DNA of 64,000 nucleotides from Aminobacter aminovorans (GTDB lineage Bacteria; Pseudomonadota; Alphaproteobacteria; Rhizobiales; Rhizobiaceae). Location: the NCBI RefSeq assembly GCF_900445235.1, contig NZ_UFSM01000001.1, positions 1,296,501-1,360,500 on the forward strand, read 5' to 3'. Position 1 is the first letter of the stretch, and every line of letters starts with the position of its first letter. Shown in pieces: positions 34,740 through 43,085 of the stretch. Both the position numbers and the translations under genes were made by a program. The notes beneath the pieces are model-generated. The model did no database searches. It was not told the DNA's origin and saw only the letters and a program-made list of their open reading frames with translations.

Positions 34740-36428
34740 GTGTCCCAACCCCTCTCCAATCCCCGCCTCCTCGGCCTCGCGCTTTGGCTCGCCGCACTGA
34801 TAGCTTTCGTCGTCGTGTCGGTGGAGACGTCGCGGACGCGTATGGGGGACGAGCTGGAGGTGACGGGGCGGACGCTGCACCGGCTGATCTCGCAGCGGGT
34901 GGCTCAGCATGATGCGCATCTGACCACGCTGATCGCGCTGTCGAGCGGGGCTGAGCCGGCGCCCGATGGCGCCGTGCGGCAGGTGATGGAGAGCATCTCG
35001 CGCTTTTATCCCCGCATCGCCTGGCTGGCGCTGGTCTCGCTCGAACCGGAGGGAGTTGCCAGCGACGCCGTGGACGGAGGTCGAGGATCAGCCGAGGCAG
35101 GCAACTCTGCGACTTCGCGGTCGGCAGGCGTTGCCACTTCGACTATGGCCGTGCGCGAGGTTGTTGATGTACCCGCAGGCGGTGGGGTCGATCTGGCGCC
35201 ACGCGCGGTGGAGATTGCGGCGCAGCTACGCGGCAGGCCGAGCGTCTACGCCGCGGGCGACGGTCGTTATCTTCTGGCCAAGCGCGCGCCGGAACCTTCC
35301 GACCACGCCGTCGTGCTAACGATCGATGCCGCCAGGCTTCTGGAGCCGGAGGAGCGGCCCGGCTTTGCCCATCTGAGGATCAGCCTTGACGGTGCCGACC
35401 TGGTGGCCCTGCCGGCCGATGTGTCGTTCGGGCCTGGGGTCTCGTGGCTAAAGCCGCCGCATTTCGAGAAGGTGATCGATGGCGAGGGGCAGCGGCTGTT
35501 GTTGTCGCTCGACAGGTCACTGCCTTTGGCGGCACTGGTGCCGCCGGGACGGTTGCTGGGCTTTGCCATGGTGGCCGGTCTGTTGGCTGCGGCCTTGAGC
35601 TTCGGGCTCGGGCAGCGGGCGGCAGTGAAGCGCTCCGAGCTTGCCGCGCGCGAGGCCGAGGAGCGGCTGGCCGTGCAGGAGCGGGAGACGCTGTTGGCAC
35701 ATGCCTCGCGCGTCAACGCCATGGGCGAGCTGGCATCCGGTATCGCCCATGAATTGACGCAGCCGCTGACCGCACTTCTGAGCCGCAGCCAGGCGGCACT
35801 TCGCCTGTCGCGGGCGGACAAGCCCGACATGGCGATGATCTCGCAGGCGCTCGACGTCAATGTGCGCGAGGCCAAGCGTGCCGGCGAGATGCTGAAGCGG
35901 ATGCGCGACTATGCCTCCAACAAGGCGCCTGAACGGGCGCGGCAGGACCTGAACGCCATCGTGGCCGAAGTGGTGGCGCTGACCCGCACCGATCTCGAGC
36001 GGCGCGGGGTGGCCTTGGTGCTGGAACTCGGACAGCCAACGCCGGAGGCGGTGGTCGATGCGATCGAGATTGAGCAGGTCCTGCACAACCTGATCCGCAA
36101 CGCGGCGGAGGCGCTGGACAGTGCCGGGACCGCCGGGGCGCGGATTTCCATCACGACCAAGGACGTTAGCGCGGAAGCGAAGATCGAGGTGTCGGACAAC
36201 GGGCCGGGCATCGCTCCCGACGTGCTGCCGAAACTGTTTGTGCCATTCTTCACCACCAAGGCCGACGGCATGGGGCTGGGGCTTTCCTTGTGCCAGACGC
36301 TGGTGGAGCGGGTCGATGGCCGGATCGAGGCCGGCAACGCGGCCGGTGGCGGGGCGCGGTTCGTGATTACGCTGCCGCGCGCATCGGTCGGACGATCCGA
36401 CGCGATTTCGGGCAAGCACGATGGCTAG
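34740..36428 (+). CDS. Membrane sensor histidine kinase
   Basis: The 562-residue protein has TM1 at about 9-28, a periplasmic sensor region (about 30-270) with a low-complexity Gly/Ser/Ala stretch at 105-150, TM2 at 272-291, a coiled coil, an H-box GIAHELTQPLTALLSRSQ with phospho-His 337, an N-box NLIRNAAEAL, and G-boxes DNGPGIAPDVLPKLFVPFFTT and GLGLSLCQTLVE. It resembles DctB/TodS-type kinases. The start is GTG at 34740. It pairs with the FixJ-type regulator 57 bp downstream. No signal is identified from sequence; the secreted HbpS-like protein nearby may help sensing. Confidence 0.93.
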   Translation: MSQPLSNPRLLGLALWLAALIAFVVVSVETSRTRMGDELEVTGRTLHRLISQRVAQHDAHLTTLIALSSGAEPAPDGAVRQVMESISRFYPRIAWLALVSLEPEGVASDAVDGGRGSAEAGNSATSRSAGVATSTMAVREVVDVPAGGGVDLAPRAVEIAAQLRGRPSVYAAGDGRYLLAKRAPEPSDHAVVLTIDAARLLEPEERPGFAHLRISLDGADLVALPADVSFGPGVSWLKPPHFEKVIDGEGQRLLLSLDRSLPLAALVPPGRLLGFAMVAGLLAAALSFGLGQRAAVKRSELAAREAEERLAVQERETLLAHASRVNAMGELASGIAHELTQPLTALLSRSQAALRLSRADKPDMAMISQALDVNVREAKRAGEMLKRMRDYASNKAPERARQDLNAIVAEVVALTRTDLERRGVALVLELGQPTPEAVVDAIEIEQVLHNLIRNAAEALDSAGTAGARISITTKDVSAEAKIEVSDNGPGIAPDVLPKLFVPFFTTKADGMGLGLSLCQTLVERVDGRIEAGNAAGGGARFVITLPRASVGRSDAISGKHDG

Positions 36429-36485
36429 GCTGAACAGGTGCCGGAGCGTTGTTGATGTTTCCGCTGCGGTGCGGGGAGTGACGGC

Positions 36486-37073
36486 ATGAGCAGGTATCAG
36501 GTCTATCTGATCGACGACGACGAGGCGGTGCGCGAGGCGCTGGCGTTCCTGCTCGGCACCTATGGAATTTCGGTAGAGACCTTCGGCGACCCCAAGACGT
36601 TTCTGGCGCATGTCGACGACGGCAAGCCCGGCGTGATTGTCGTCGACCTGCGCATGCCCGAGGTGTCGGGGCTGCAACTGCACCAGAAGCTCAGCGAGCG
36701 CGGCATCGACTGGCCGACGGTCATGATAACAGGCCATGGCGACGTCGCCGCCTGTCGCCGTGCCTTCAAGGCCGGCATCCAGGATTTCCTGACCAAGCCT
36801 GTCGATGGCGAGGTGCTCGTCGAAGCGCTGCAACAGGGGTTTTCGAGCCTCGACGCCCGGCTGGAAAAGCGCGAGGCGCGGACGCTTTTGGCGAAATTGA
36901 CCGAGCGCGAGCGCGAGGTGCTCGACATGGTGGCGCGGGGTTGGGCGAGCAAGGAGATCGCGACCACGCTCGAGGTCTCGGCCCGCACCATCGACGCGCA
37001 TCGGGCGAAGATCGCCGAGAAGCTGGGCACAAGCTCGGTGGCCGAACAGGTGCGGCTGGCGCTGATTTCCTGA
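36486..37073 (+). CDS. FixJ/TodT-type response regulator
   Basis: The 195-residue protein has a receiver domain (phospho-acceptor Asp54 in VIVVDLRMPEVSG, acidic DDDE at 10-13, Lys in FLTKPVDG) and a LuxR-type HTH (LTEREREVLDMVARGWASKEIATTLEVSARTIDAHRAKIAEKLG). It is the partner of the preceding kinase and probably activates targets near this locus, such as the HbpS-like gene. Confidence 0.94.
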   Translation: MSRYQVYLIDDDEAVREALAFLLGTYGISVETFGDPKTFLAHVDDGKPGVIVVDLRMPEVSGLQLHQKLSERGIDWPTVMITGHGDVAACRRAFKAGIQDFLTKPVDGEVLVEALQQGFSSLDARLEKREARTLLAKLTEREREVLDMVARGWASKEIATTLEVSARTIDAHRAKIAEKLGTSSVAEQVRLALIS

Positions 37074-37127
37074 GCGGGCATGACCTTGGCTGAAAGCCGG
37101 CACCGCTTTGGGAACATACCCGGAGGG

Positions 37128-37221
37128 GCATGACCCCAAGAACCGGTTTCCACTTTTTGGGTCATGCTTAGAAAGGCATAACCCTGTCCAAAACCCGGTT
37201 TCCACTTTTTGGGGTCATGCC
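37128..37221. repeat. Two copies of a rhizobial palindromic intergenic element
   Basis: Copy one (37128-37167) begins GCATGACCC and ends GGGTCATGC, and copy two (37175-37221) is related. Both hold the core CCGGTTTCCACTTTTT, a sequence common in rhizobial intergenic repeats. A degenerate third piece may precede at 37077-37127. They lie between the response regulator and the HbpS-like gene. Confidence 0.85.
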
Positions 37222-37361
37222 GTAGCGGTCGCAGCAGTAGGTAATCCTACCTAGGGCAGGTGGTGGCATCGCGGATTCAGCGTGGCGGCGGTTCGGCGTA
37301 GTTCTGGCCTCGGACAAGCAAGACGCTTTCTCCTAAGCAACATCAGGACAGGAACCCAGTC

Positions 37362-37850
37362 ATGATCAAGAGCATTTTCCTCGCCGCCGCTGCCACCGTC
37401 GCCCTCAATGGGGCTGCTTCCGCACAGGTGCTGACCGAGAAGAACATCTCGTCGAGCCTCGCCGTCGAGATCGCCCAGAACGCGGTCGCCGCCTGCGCTG
37501 CCGACAAGTACAATGTGACCGCTGCCGTGGTTGACCGTGCAGGCGTGCTGCGCGCCCTCGTTCGCTCCGACAATGCCGGCACGCACACGGTTTCGGCTGC
37601 CCAGGACAAGGCCTTCACCTCGGCCTCGTCGCGGACGCCTACCTCCAAGATGGCCGAGAACGTTGCCAAGAACCCGGGCGCTGCCGGTCTCGTCGACATT
37701 GACGGCTTCCTGGTGCTTGCTGGCGGCATGCCGATCAAGGCTGGTGACGCTGTCATCGGCGCCATCGGCGTCGGCGGCGCACCCGGCGGCAACTTCGACG
37801 AAGCTTGTGCGGTTGCAGCCATCGAGAAGGCCGCCGACAAGCTGAAGTAA
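37362..37850 (+). CDS. Secreted GlcG/HbpS family heme-binding-like protein
   Basis: The 162-residue protein has a signal peptide (cleavage near AASAQ, residue 22) and the HbpS/GlcG (DUF336) fold pattern: AQNAVAACAADKYNVTAAVVDRAGVLRALVRSDNAGTHTVSAAQDKAF and GGMPIKAGDAVIGAIGVGGAPGG. HbpS in Streptomyces binds heme and modulates a sensor kinase. Here it would be periplasmic, next to a kinase-regulator pair. Heme binding is inferred. A terminator follows at 37881. Confidence 0.88.
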   Translation: MIKSIFLAAAATVALNGAASAQVLTEKNISSSLAVEIAQNAVAACAADKYNVTAAVVDRAGVLRALVRSDNAGTHTVSAAQDKAFTSASSRTPTSKMAENVAKNPGAAGLVDIDGFLVLAGGMPIKAGDAVIGAIGVGGAPGGNFDEACAVAAIEKAADKLK

Positions 37851-37880
37851 GCCTGTCCGGCATCCGTGCCGGCACGAACG

Positions 37881-37917
37881 AAGCCCCGTTTCCCGCTAGG
37901 GGAGGCGGGGCTTTTTC
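37881..37917 (+). terminator. Rho-independent terminator of the HbpS-like gene
   Basis: AAGCCCCG (37881-37888) pairs with CGGGGCTT (37906-37913), with the loop containing CGCTAGGGGAGG. A run of Ts follows. It lies 31 bp after the stop. Confidence 0.85.
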
Positions 37918-38073
37918 GTGCGCCGGCGCCGGCGATCGGGCTCGTTTGCCGGCGGTTCCAAAATCGTTGCGGTGGCGGGCGAATGCGTCTATATACGGGC
38001 CGAATTTCCCATTTTCTGGTGGTCTGACCACCGCCCGCGTGAGGGACGCGGGCGAGCGAAGAGGATATATCGC

Positions 38074-38775
38074 ATGGCCAATACGCTGCTTATGCCCAAG
38101 GCGACCGCCGTCTGGCTGGTCGACAACACAGCGCTTTCGTTCGACCAGATCGCGCAGTTCTGCTCGCTGCACCCGCTCGAAGTGAAGGCGATCGCCGACG
38201 GCGAATCGGCCCAGGGCATCAAGGGCATGGATCCGATCATGACCGGCCAGCTGACGCGCGCCGAGATCGCCAAGGGCGAGGGCGACATCAACCACCGCCT
38301 CAAGCTGTCGGACCCCAAGGTCCGCGTGCCGGAGACCAAGCGCAAGGGCCCGCGCTACACGCCGCTGTCGAAGCGCCAGGATCGTCCGAACGCCATCTAC
38401 TGGCTGGTCAAGAACCATCCCGAGCTCAAGGACGCGCAGATCTCGCGCCTCGTCGGCACCACCAAGGCGACGATCGAGCAGATCCGTGAACGCAAGCACT
38501 GGAACATGGCGACGCTGACGCCGCTCGATCCGGTGGCGCTCGGCCTGTGCTCGCAGATCGACCTCGACATCGAAGTGCAGCGCGCCTCGCGCGGCCGCGA
38601 AGCCCCGGCACCGACCGGCGACACCTTGCTGCCGGCCTCGCTGACCGAGCGCCTGACGCCCGAGCAGGCCGCACCCAAGGACGAGGACAAGGAACTCGAC
38701 GCCAACGCCGTGTTCGCCAAGCTCTCGGCCCTGCGCTCGAAGACGCCCGATGAGGACGAAGACGATAAGTTCTGA
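38074..38775 (+). CDS. trcR: Cell cycle transcriptional regulator TrcR (DUF1013)
   Basis: The 233-residue protein contains NTLLMPKATAVWLVDNTALSFDQIAQFCSLHPLEVKAIADGE, an HTH region, RQDRPNAIYWLVKNHPELKDAQISRLVGTTKATIEQIRERKHWN, and a poorly conserved acidic C-terminus (PDEDEDDKF). This is the DUF1013/TrcR family found across alphaproteobacteria. The start at 38074 is preceded by GAAGAGGA. A terminator follows. Confidence 0.94.
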   Translation: MANTLLMPKATAVWLVDNTALSFDQIAQFCSLHPLEVKAIADGESAQGIKGMDPIMTGQLTRAEIAKGEGDINHRLKLSDPKVRVPETKRKGPRYTPLSKRQDRPNAIYWLVKNHPELKDAQISRLVGTTKATIEQIRERKHWNMATLTPLDPVALGLCSQIDLDIEVQRASRGREAPAPTGDTLLPASLTERLTPEQAAPKDEDKELDANAVFAKLSALRSKTPDEDEDDKF

Positions 38776-38795
38776 GGATTGCTCCTCGCATCGAC

Positions 38796-38825
38796 AAAAA
38801 GGCCCCGCATCGACGGGGCCTTTTT
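38796..38825. terminator. Bidirectional Rho-independent terminator
   Basis: GGCCCCG (38801-38807) pairs with CGGGGCC (38814-38820), with AAAAA before and TTTTT after, so it can serve trcR on the plus strand and the serine hydrolase on the minus strand. The same core occurs at 41363-41390. Confidence 0.9.
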
Positions 38826-38872
38826 CGTGTCCGGGCCGCTGATGCCTTGCGAGGGGCAGCCTGGCCGGCAGC

Positions 38873-40342
38873 CTAGTCCGACAGCCGGGCCGCGGGCATG
38901 TCGCGGCCGAAGCGGTGCAGGACAAGACTTGGTGACCGGTTCGATGCCGGGGCTGCGAAGGTGATGGCCGCCTCGACTTCCTTGTAGAAGAAGCGGTGCC
39001 CGCCTTCGGCGAATAGCTGCATTTTCGGCTGGCCGCTGAACTGGGCGTAGAGTGCGTCGTCCTCGCGCAGGACCGTGAGAACCACGTCGGGCGCGAGCTG
39101 GTAGCGGCCGGTATAGGTATCGAACAGGCTGGCATCGGTGGCGACCTCGCTGTGCCGCGGCTTGGCCCTTGTCAGCGGAATCTCGCGATTGAGCAGATGC
39201 AGGCCGATGTCGCTGACGCCTGTATTGGCGTTGGACAGGACGACGACACCGGTGCGCGAAGCGGGATGGAAACCGATGAAGGCGCTGTAGCCGCCGGTAC
39301 CACCATCATGCCAGGCGATCTCGCCATTGCTGCTTTGGGTGATGAACCAGCCAAGGGCGGCTGAGGTTTCCTGTTCGCCGATTGCCCGCCGTGTCGCCAG
39401 CGTGGCGGCAAGGGCGGTGGTCAGCGGCGTCCTGTTCTTGTTGACCGTCACCTGCAGCAGCTCGAGCAGGTCGTTGGCGCTCGAGCGCAGGGCACCGGCC
39501 CCCGCAAAGGCCGGCAGGTCCCAGTTGGGAACGATCTCCAGCGTCTCGTTATGGCCGGTTGCCATGCGTTTGCCGAGACGCGGCGCAAGTTCGATTGCGG
39601 TGCTGCGCATGGCCAGCGGGCCAACGATTCGCTCCTGGACGAGGGCTTCGTAGCTCTTTCCGGCGCGGTGGGCGAGGGCCTGGCCCAACAGGGCCGAGCC
39701 GAGGTTCGAATACTCATATTCGGCGCCGATGTCGCGCGGCAGCTCGTAGCCCGACACGAAGGCATACATCTCGTCGATCGTGTAATCTGCATAAGGGTTG
39801 GTCTCGTCGGTCGGCCCGATATTGTCTGGCATGCGCGGCAGGCCAGAGGTCTGTGTCGCGAGGTCGACGAGCGTGATCGCCTTGCCGCCCCGTTCGGGCA
39901 GGGCGACGTTCATCGGCAAATATTCGGCCACCGGGTCGTTCAGGGCGACCTCGCCGCGCGCCGCCATGTCGGCGAGCAAAAGTCCGGTGAACACCTTGGT
40001 CACCGAGCCGATCTCGAAAATGGTGTCGCCGTCGACCGGACGCGGGTCGAGGCCGCCGAAGTCGCCATGGGCTATGATGCTGCGTCCGTGCGGTCCGATG
40101 GTGCCGACGACGATGCCGACGCTTTGCCTCTGAACGTCGATCCGGTCGGCGAGGATATGGCGGATTTCCGCAGCCGTGGCGAGCTGGTCCGGCGAAGCGC
40201 TGGCGGCTGCCGCCACGACGATCGGCCGGTCCTGCTTGCGATCGAGATAGAGCAGGCCGCCGGCCACGGCGGCAACCGTGAAAATCACGGCGGTTGCGGT
40301 CAGCGCAGCTGAAAGTGCCGAGGGTGTCCTGAAGCGTTTCAT
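38873..40342 (-). CDS. Membrane-anchored serine hydrolase (class C beta-lactamase fold), copy 1
   Basis: The 489-residue protein has an N-terminal membrane segment (about 11-33), then a beta-lactamase/DD-peptidase domain with SVTK (Ser113-Lys116), YSN (211-213) and HDGGTG (345-350) in place of KTG. A C-terminal lipocalin-like domain follows (YTGRYQLAPDVVLTVLREDDALYAQFSGQPKMQLFAEG). The start at 40342 (MKRFRTPS) fits its paralogue. It is exactly the same length as the paralogue at 41414-42883. It probably acts on peptides, esters or peptidoglycan in the periplasm, and true beta-lactamase activity is unproven. Confidence 0.92.
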   Translation of the reverse strand: MKRFRTPSALSAALTATAVIFTVAAVAGGLLYLDRKQDRPIVVAAAASASPDQLATAAEIRHILADRIDVQRQSVGIVVGTIGPHGRSIIAHGDFGGLDPRPVDGDTIFEIGSVTKVFTGLLLADMAARGEVALNDPVAEYLPMNVALPERGGKAITLVDLATQTSGLPRMPDNIGPTDETNPYADYTIDEMYAFVSGYELPRDIGAEYEYSNLGSALLGQALAHRAGKSYEALVQERIVGPLAMRSTAIELAPRLGKRMATGHNETLEIVPNWDLPAFAGAGALRSSANDLLELLQVTVNKNRTPLTTALAATLATRRAIGEQETSAALGWFITQSSNGEIAWHDGGTGGYSAFIGFHPASRTGVVVLSNANTGVSDIGLHLLNREIPLTRAKPRHSEVATDASLFDTYTGRYQLAPDVVLTVLREDDALYAQFSGQPKMQLFAEGGHRFFYKEVEAAITFAAPASNRSPSLVLHRFGRDMPAARLSD

Positions 40343-40654
40343 TTGGATGCTGTCTCTGAGCGCGTGTTCCGGCACGACGTGCACATCAAACCGCACTGTC
40401 TGGTCCCGACAGATTGCAAGAGCATTGCGGCTGACCGCGCGCGGGCTGACAGATTTTTGCAGACGTCAGTGGCGCTCGGAGACGAGGCCTCGGTCGTTGC
40501 CGCCAAGTACTGACTTCGGCCGACTGCCTTTGGGGCCGACTGCCTTTGGCAATGTCAGTGCAGCGCCGGCTGTCCGGTCGCCGGCCAAAAAGGGGAAAAC
40601 GCGAGCCAAAGCGGGTCTGACGCGTCGACGCAGTCCGTCTGGCGAGACGTCCGA
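40343..40654. other. Intergenic region with a 16-bp tandem duplication
   Basis: In this 312-bp gap GGCCGACTGCCTTTGG occurs twice in tandem, at 40518-40533 and 40534-40549. It is otherwise featureless. It lies between serine hydrolase copy 1 and the dihydrofolate-reductase-family pseudogene. Confidence 0.7.
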
Positions 40655-41186
40655 TCAAGCAGGAACGTATGTCAGCCTGATCACGTCCTCGCCAATGCGA
40701 TCGGTGAAAACAAGGCGGAGTGGCGGCCGGGGGCCGGCGAAGAACGGCTTGCCGCGACCAAGCACGACGGGGTGGAAGTAGAGTCGATACTCATCGATAA
40801 GGCCGAGGTCGGTCAGGCTTCGCGCCAGGTCTGGTCCGGAAACTGCGATCTCCCCAACGAGCCGAGCCTTCAGCTCGCCTATCACCGCCTCGAGGTCATC
40901 CTCGACAAGCGTGGCGTTGGGGCCGACTGACTTCAACGAGCGCGACACGACCCATTTCGGTTGGCGCCGCCACGCCGCCGCGAATTCGCGTTGCTCCGCA
41001 CTCCATTCAGGACGGTCTTCGTCCCAATAGGGCATGATCTCGTACATGCGGCGACCGTACACACTGCCCGCCAGGTCGCGCACGTGTTCTATCCAGTGAC
41101 GAAAGAGCACGGGGTCAGGCGCAAATTCCTGGTGGGTCGACGTAGCCATCCAGGGACTGGTTCATTCCAAAGACGAGCTTCGCCAT
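40655..41186 (-). pseudogene. Dihydrofolate reductase family protein, single-base frameshift
   Basis: The start at 41186 encodes MAKLVFGMNQSLDGYVD, the family's usual N-terminus. The remainder (HQEFAPDPVLFRHWIEHVRDLAGSVYGRRMYEIMPYW to the C-terminus) is in another frame. Removing one G from the plus-strand GGG at 41134-41136 would give a continuous protein reading VDHQEFAPD. It may be a real mutation or a read error. The family (RibD C-terminal/YwjB-like) reduces pteridine-like substrates. It sits between two serine hydrolase paralogues. Confidence 0.8.
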
Positions 41187-41362
41187 GCTGCACAATCTCC
41201 GCCGCAGGGACTCAGAATAGCTTGAGGCGACATTGCGCAAAAGTGAGGTTGGGCCGCACGCCGCTTTGTCGGAGTGACGAACTGCCAAATCACAGCTGAC
41301 CACCCTCGTGCGACCTTCGAATTTCTGCTTCCGGGCGAACACCCGGCCTTCCGCCTCAAAGC

Positions 41363-41390
41363 AAAAAGGCCCCGCATCGACGGGGCCTTT
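41363..41390 (-). terminator. Rho-independent terminator, copy of the 38796 hairpin
   Basis: GGCCCCG (41368-41374) pairs with CGGGGCC (41381-41387), with the same loop CATCGA and AAAAA flank as at 38796-38825. On the minus strand a T-tract follows, serving the serine hydrolase at 41414. Confidence 0.88.
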
Positions 41391-41413
41391 CCTTTGCATG
41401 TGGGCTGGGTAGA

Positions 41414-42883
41414 TCAGTCGGCCAGTCGCGGCGCCGACACGTCGTTGCCGAACTGGTGCAATGTCAGGCTTGGCGATGGGCCAGTGTCGGCGGGCACGAA
41501 GGTGATCGCGCCCTCGACATCCTTGTAGAAGTAGCGATGCCCGCCCTCGGGGAACAGGCGAAACTTCGGCTGGCCGGTCAGCTGGGCAAACAGCTTGTCG
41601 CCGTCGCGCGTGATGTCGAAGACCATCTCGGGTGCCAGCTGGTAGCGGCCGGTATAGCCGTCGAGCAGCTTGGGGTCGATGACGGCCTCGACCGGCTTCG
41701 GCTTCGGCTCGGCAAGTGGGATGTCCCGGTTGAGCAGGTGCATGCCGATATCGTTGACCCCGGCGTCGGAGTTGGAGAGCACGACGATTCCGGTGCTGGA
41801 CGTAGGGTGGAAGCCGATGAAGGTGGTGAATCCGCCGGTGCCGCCGCTGTGCCAGACGATGTCGCCCGACGAGCTTTCGGTGATCATCCAGGCAAGTCCG
41901 ATCTGGGTGTCGGCGTTGACCGGCTTGCGCTTGATGCTCGCCGCGGCAACGGCATCGGTGAGCGGGGACTTTTCGGTACCGAGCGCCATTGCCAGGAAAT
42001 CCAGCAGGTCGTTCGTTGACGAACGCAGCGCACCGGCGCCGGCGAAGGCCGGAAGGTCCCAGTTGGGGACGGGCTGCAGATCGCTATTGTGGCCGGTGGC
42101 CATGCGCCCGGCGAGTTCAGGCGAGAGCGTGATTGCGGTGCTCGACATGCCGAGTGGCGTGGTGATCCGCTGGCTGACCAGCGCCTCGTAGTCGACGCCG
42201 GCGCGGCGGGCGAGTGCATGGCCGAGCAGGCCGAAGCCGGTGTTGGAATATTCGAAATCGGCGCCGATATCGCGCGGCAACTGGTAGCGTGACAGGAAGC
42301 GGTAGAGCTGCTCGGTGGTGTAGGTTGCATAAGGATTGAGCGTGTCCGACGGCTCCAGGTCGTCAGGCAGGCTCGGCAGGCTGGCGCGATGCGTGGCCAG
42401 GTCGACGAGGGTGATCGCCTTGCCGCCGCGCTGGGGCACGGTGACGCCTTCGGGCATGTATTTGGCGAGCGGGTCGTTTAGCCCGACTTCGCCGTCGGCC
42501 ACCATTTCGGCGAGCAGCAGGCCGGTGAAGACCTTGGTGATCGAACCGATCTCGAAAAGCGTGTTGCCGTCGACCGGGCGCGGATCATTGGCGCCGAACT
42601 TGCCATGGGCAACGACGCTGCGGCCATGCGGCCCGATCGTGCCGACGACGATGCCGACGCTTTCGGCCCTGAGGTCGACGCGTTCGGCAAGGATCTTGGC
42701 GATTTCCGAATCGGCCGGGAATGTATTGGTAGCGCTGTTGGCGGAAGCTGTCGTCACCGTGAAAGGTCTCTCGATCAGTTGGTCAAGATAGAGCAGGCCG
42801 CCGGAGAAAGCAGCCACGGTGCAGATTGCGGCGGCGGCAGTCAAGGCGCCTGAAAGCGCTGTTGGTTTTCTCGGTGTCGTCAT
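41414..42883 (-). CDS. Membrane-anchored serine hydrolase (class C beta-lactamase fold), copy 2
   Basis: The 489-residue paralogue of the gene at 38873 has an N-terminal hydrophobic segment (about 11-33), GSITK (Ser114-Lys117), YSN, HSGGTGG and the same C-terminal lipocalin-like part (YTGRYQLAPEMVFDITRDGDKLFAQLTGQPKFRLFPEG). The start at 42883 aligns with copy 1. The tandem arrangement and a shared terminator indicate duplication of the gene plus its tail. Substrate unknown. Confidence 0.92.
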   Translation of the reverse strand: MTTPRKPTALSGALTAAAAICTVAAFSGGLLYLDQLIERPFTVTTASANSATNTFPADSEIAKILAERVDLRAESVGIVVGTIGPHGRSVVAHGKFGANDPRPVDGNTLFEIGSITKVFTGLLLAEMVADGEVGLNDPLAKYMPEGVTVPQRGGKAITLVDLATHRASLPSLPDDLEPSDTLNPYATYTTEQLYRFLSRYQLPRDIGADFEYSNTGFGLLGHALARRAGVDYEALVSQRITTPLGMSSTAITLSPELAGRMATGHNSDLQPVPNWDLPAFAGAGALRSSTNDLLDFLAMALGTEKSPLTDAVAAASIKRKPVNADTQIGLAWMITESSSGDIVWHSGGTGGFTTFIGFHPTSSTGIVVLSNSDAGVNDIGMHLLNRDIPLAEPKPKPVEAVIDPKLLDGYTGRYQLAPEMVFDITRDGDKLFAQLTGQPKFRLFPEGGHRYFYKDVEGAITFVPADTGPSPSLTLHQFGNDVSAPRLAD

Positions 42884-43085
42884 GTTGTTGCTGTCTCTCG
42901 AACAGGCGTTTGGCTTGGGAGCATCGCTCATCTGACAGCTTGAGATTGCAACAGCATTGCGCTGAAACGCCCGGTCAAATGGGCTGCAATCGGCGTTCGG
43001 CCAACTTGCCGGTTCGACTTGCCGGTTCGCTGGGGCAGGCGCATGATCGGGCTTCAGCGAACTCGAGATGCCCCCGAGGTGCGAG

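Noticed and set aside
35517..37205. 562-residue minus-strand open frame
   Set aside because: Antisense to the kinase and regulator genes; an artefact of GC-rich third positions.
41414..42883. True class C beta-lactamase (ampC) call
   Set aside because: Active-site text and the C-terminal lipocalin-like domain fit the broader serine hydrolase group better; resistance cannot be claimed from this sequence.
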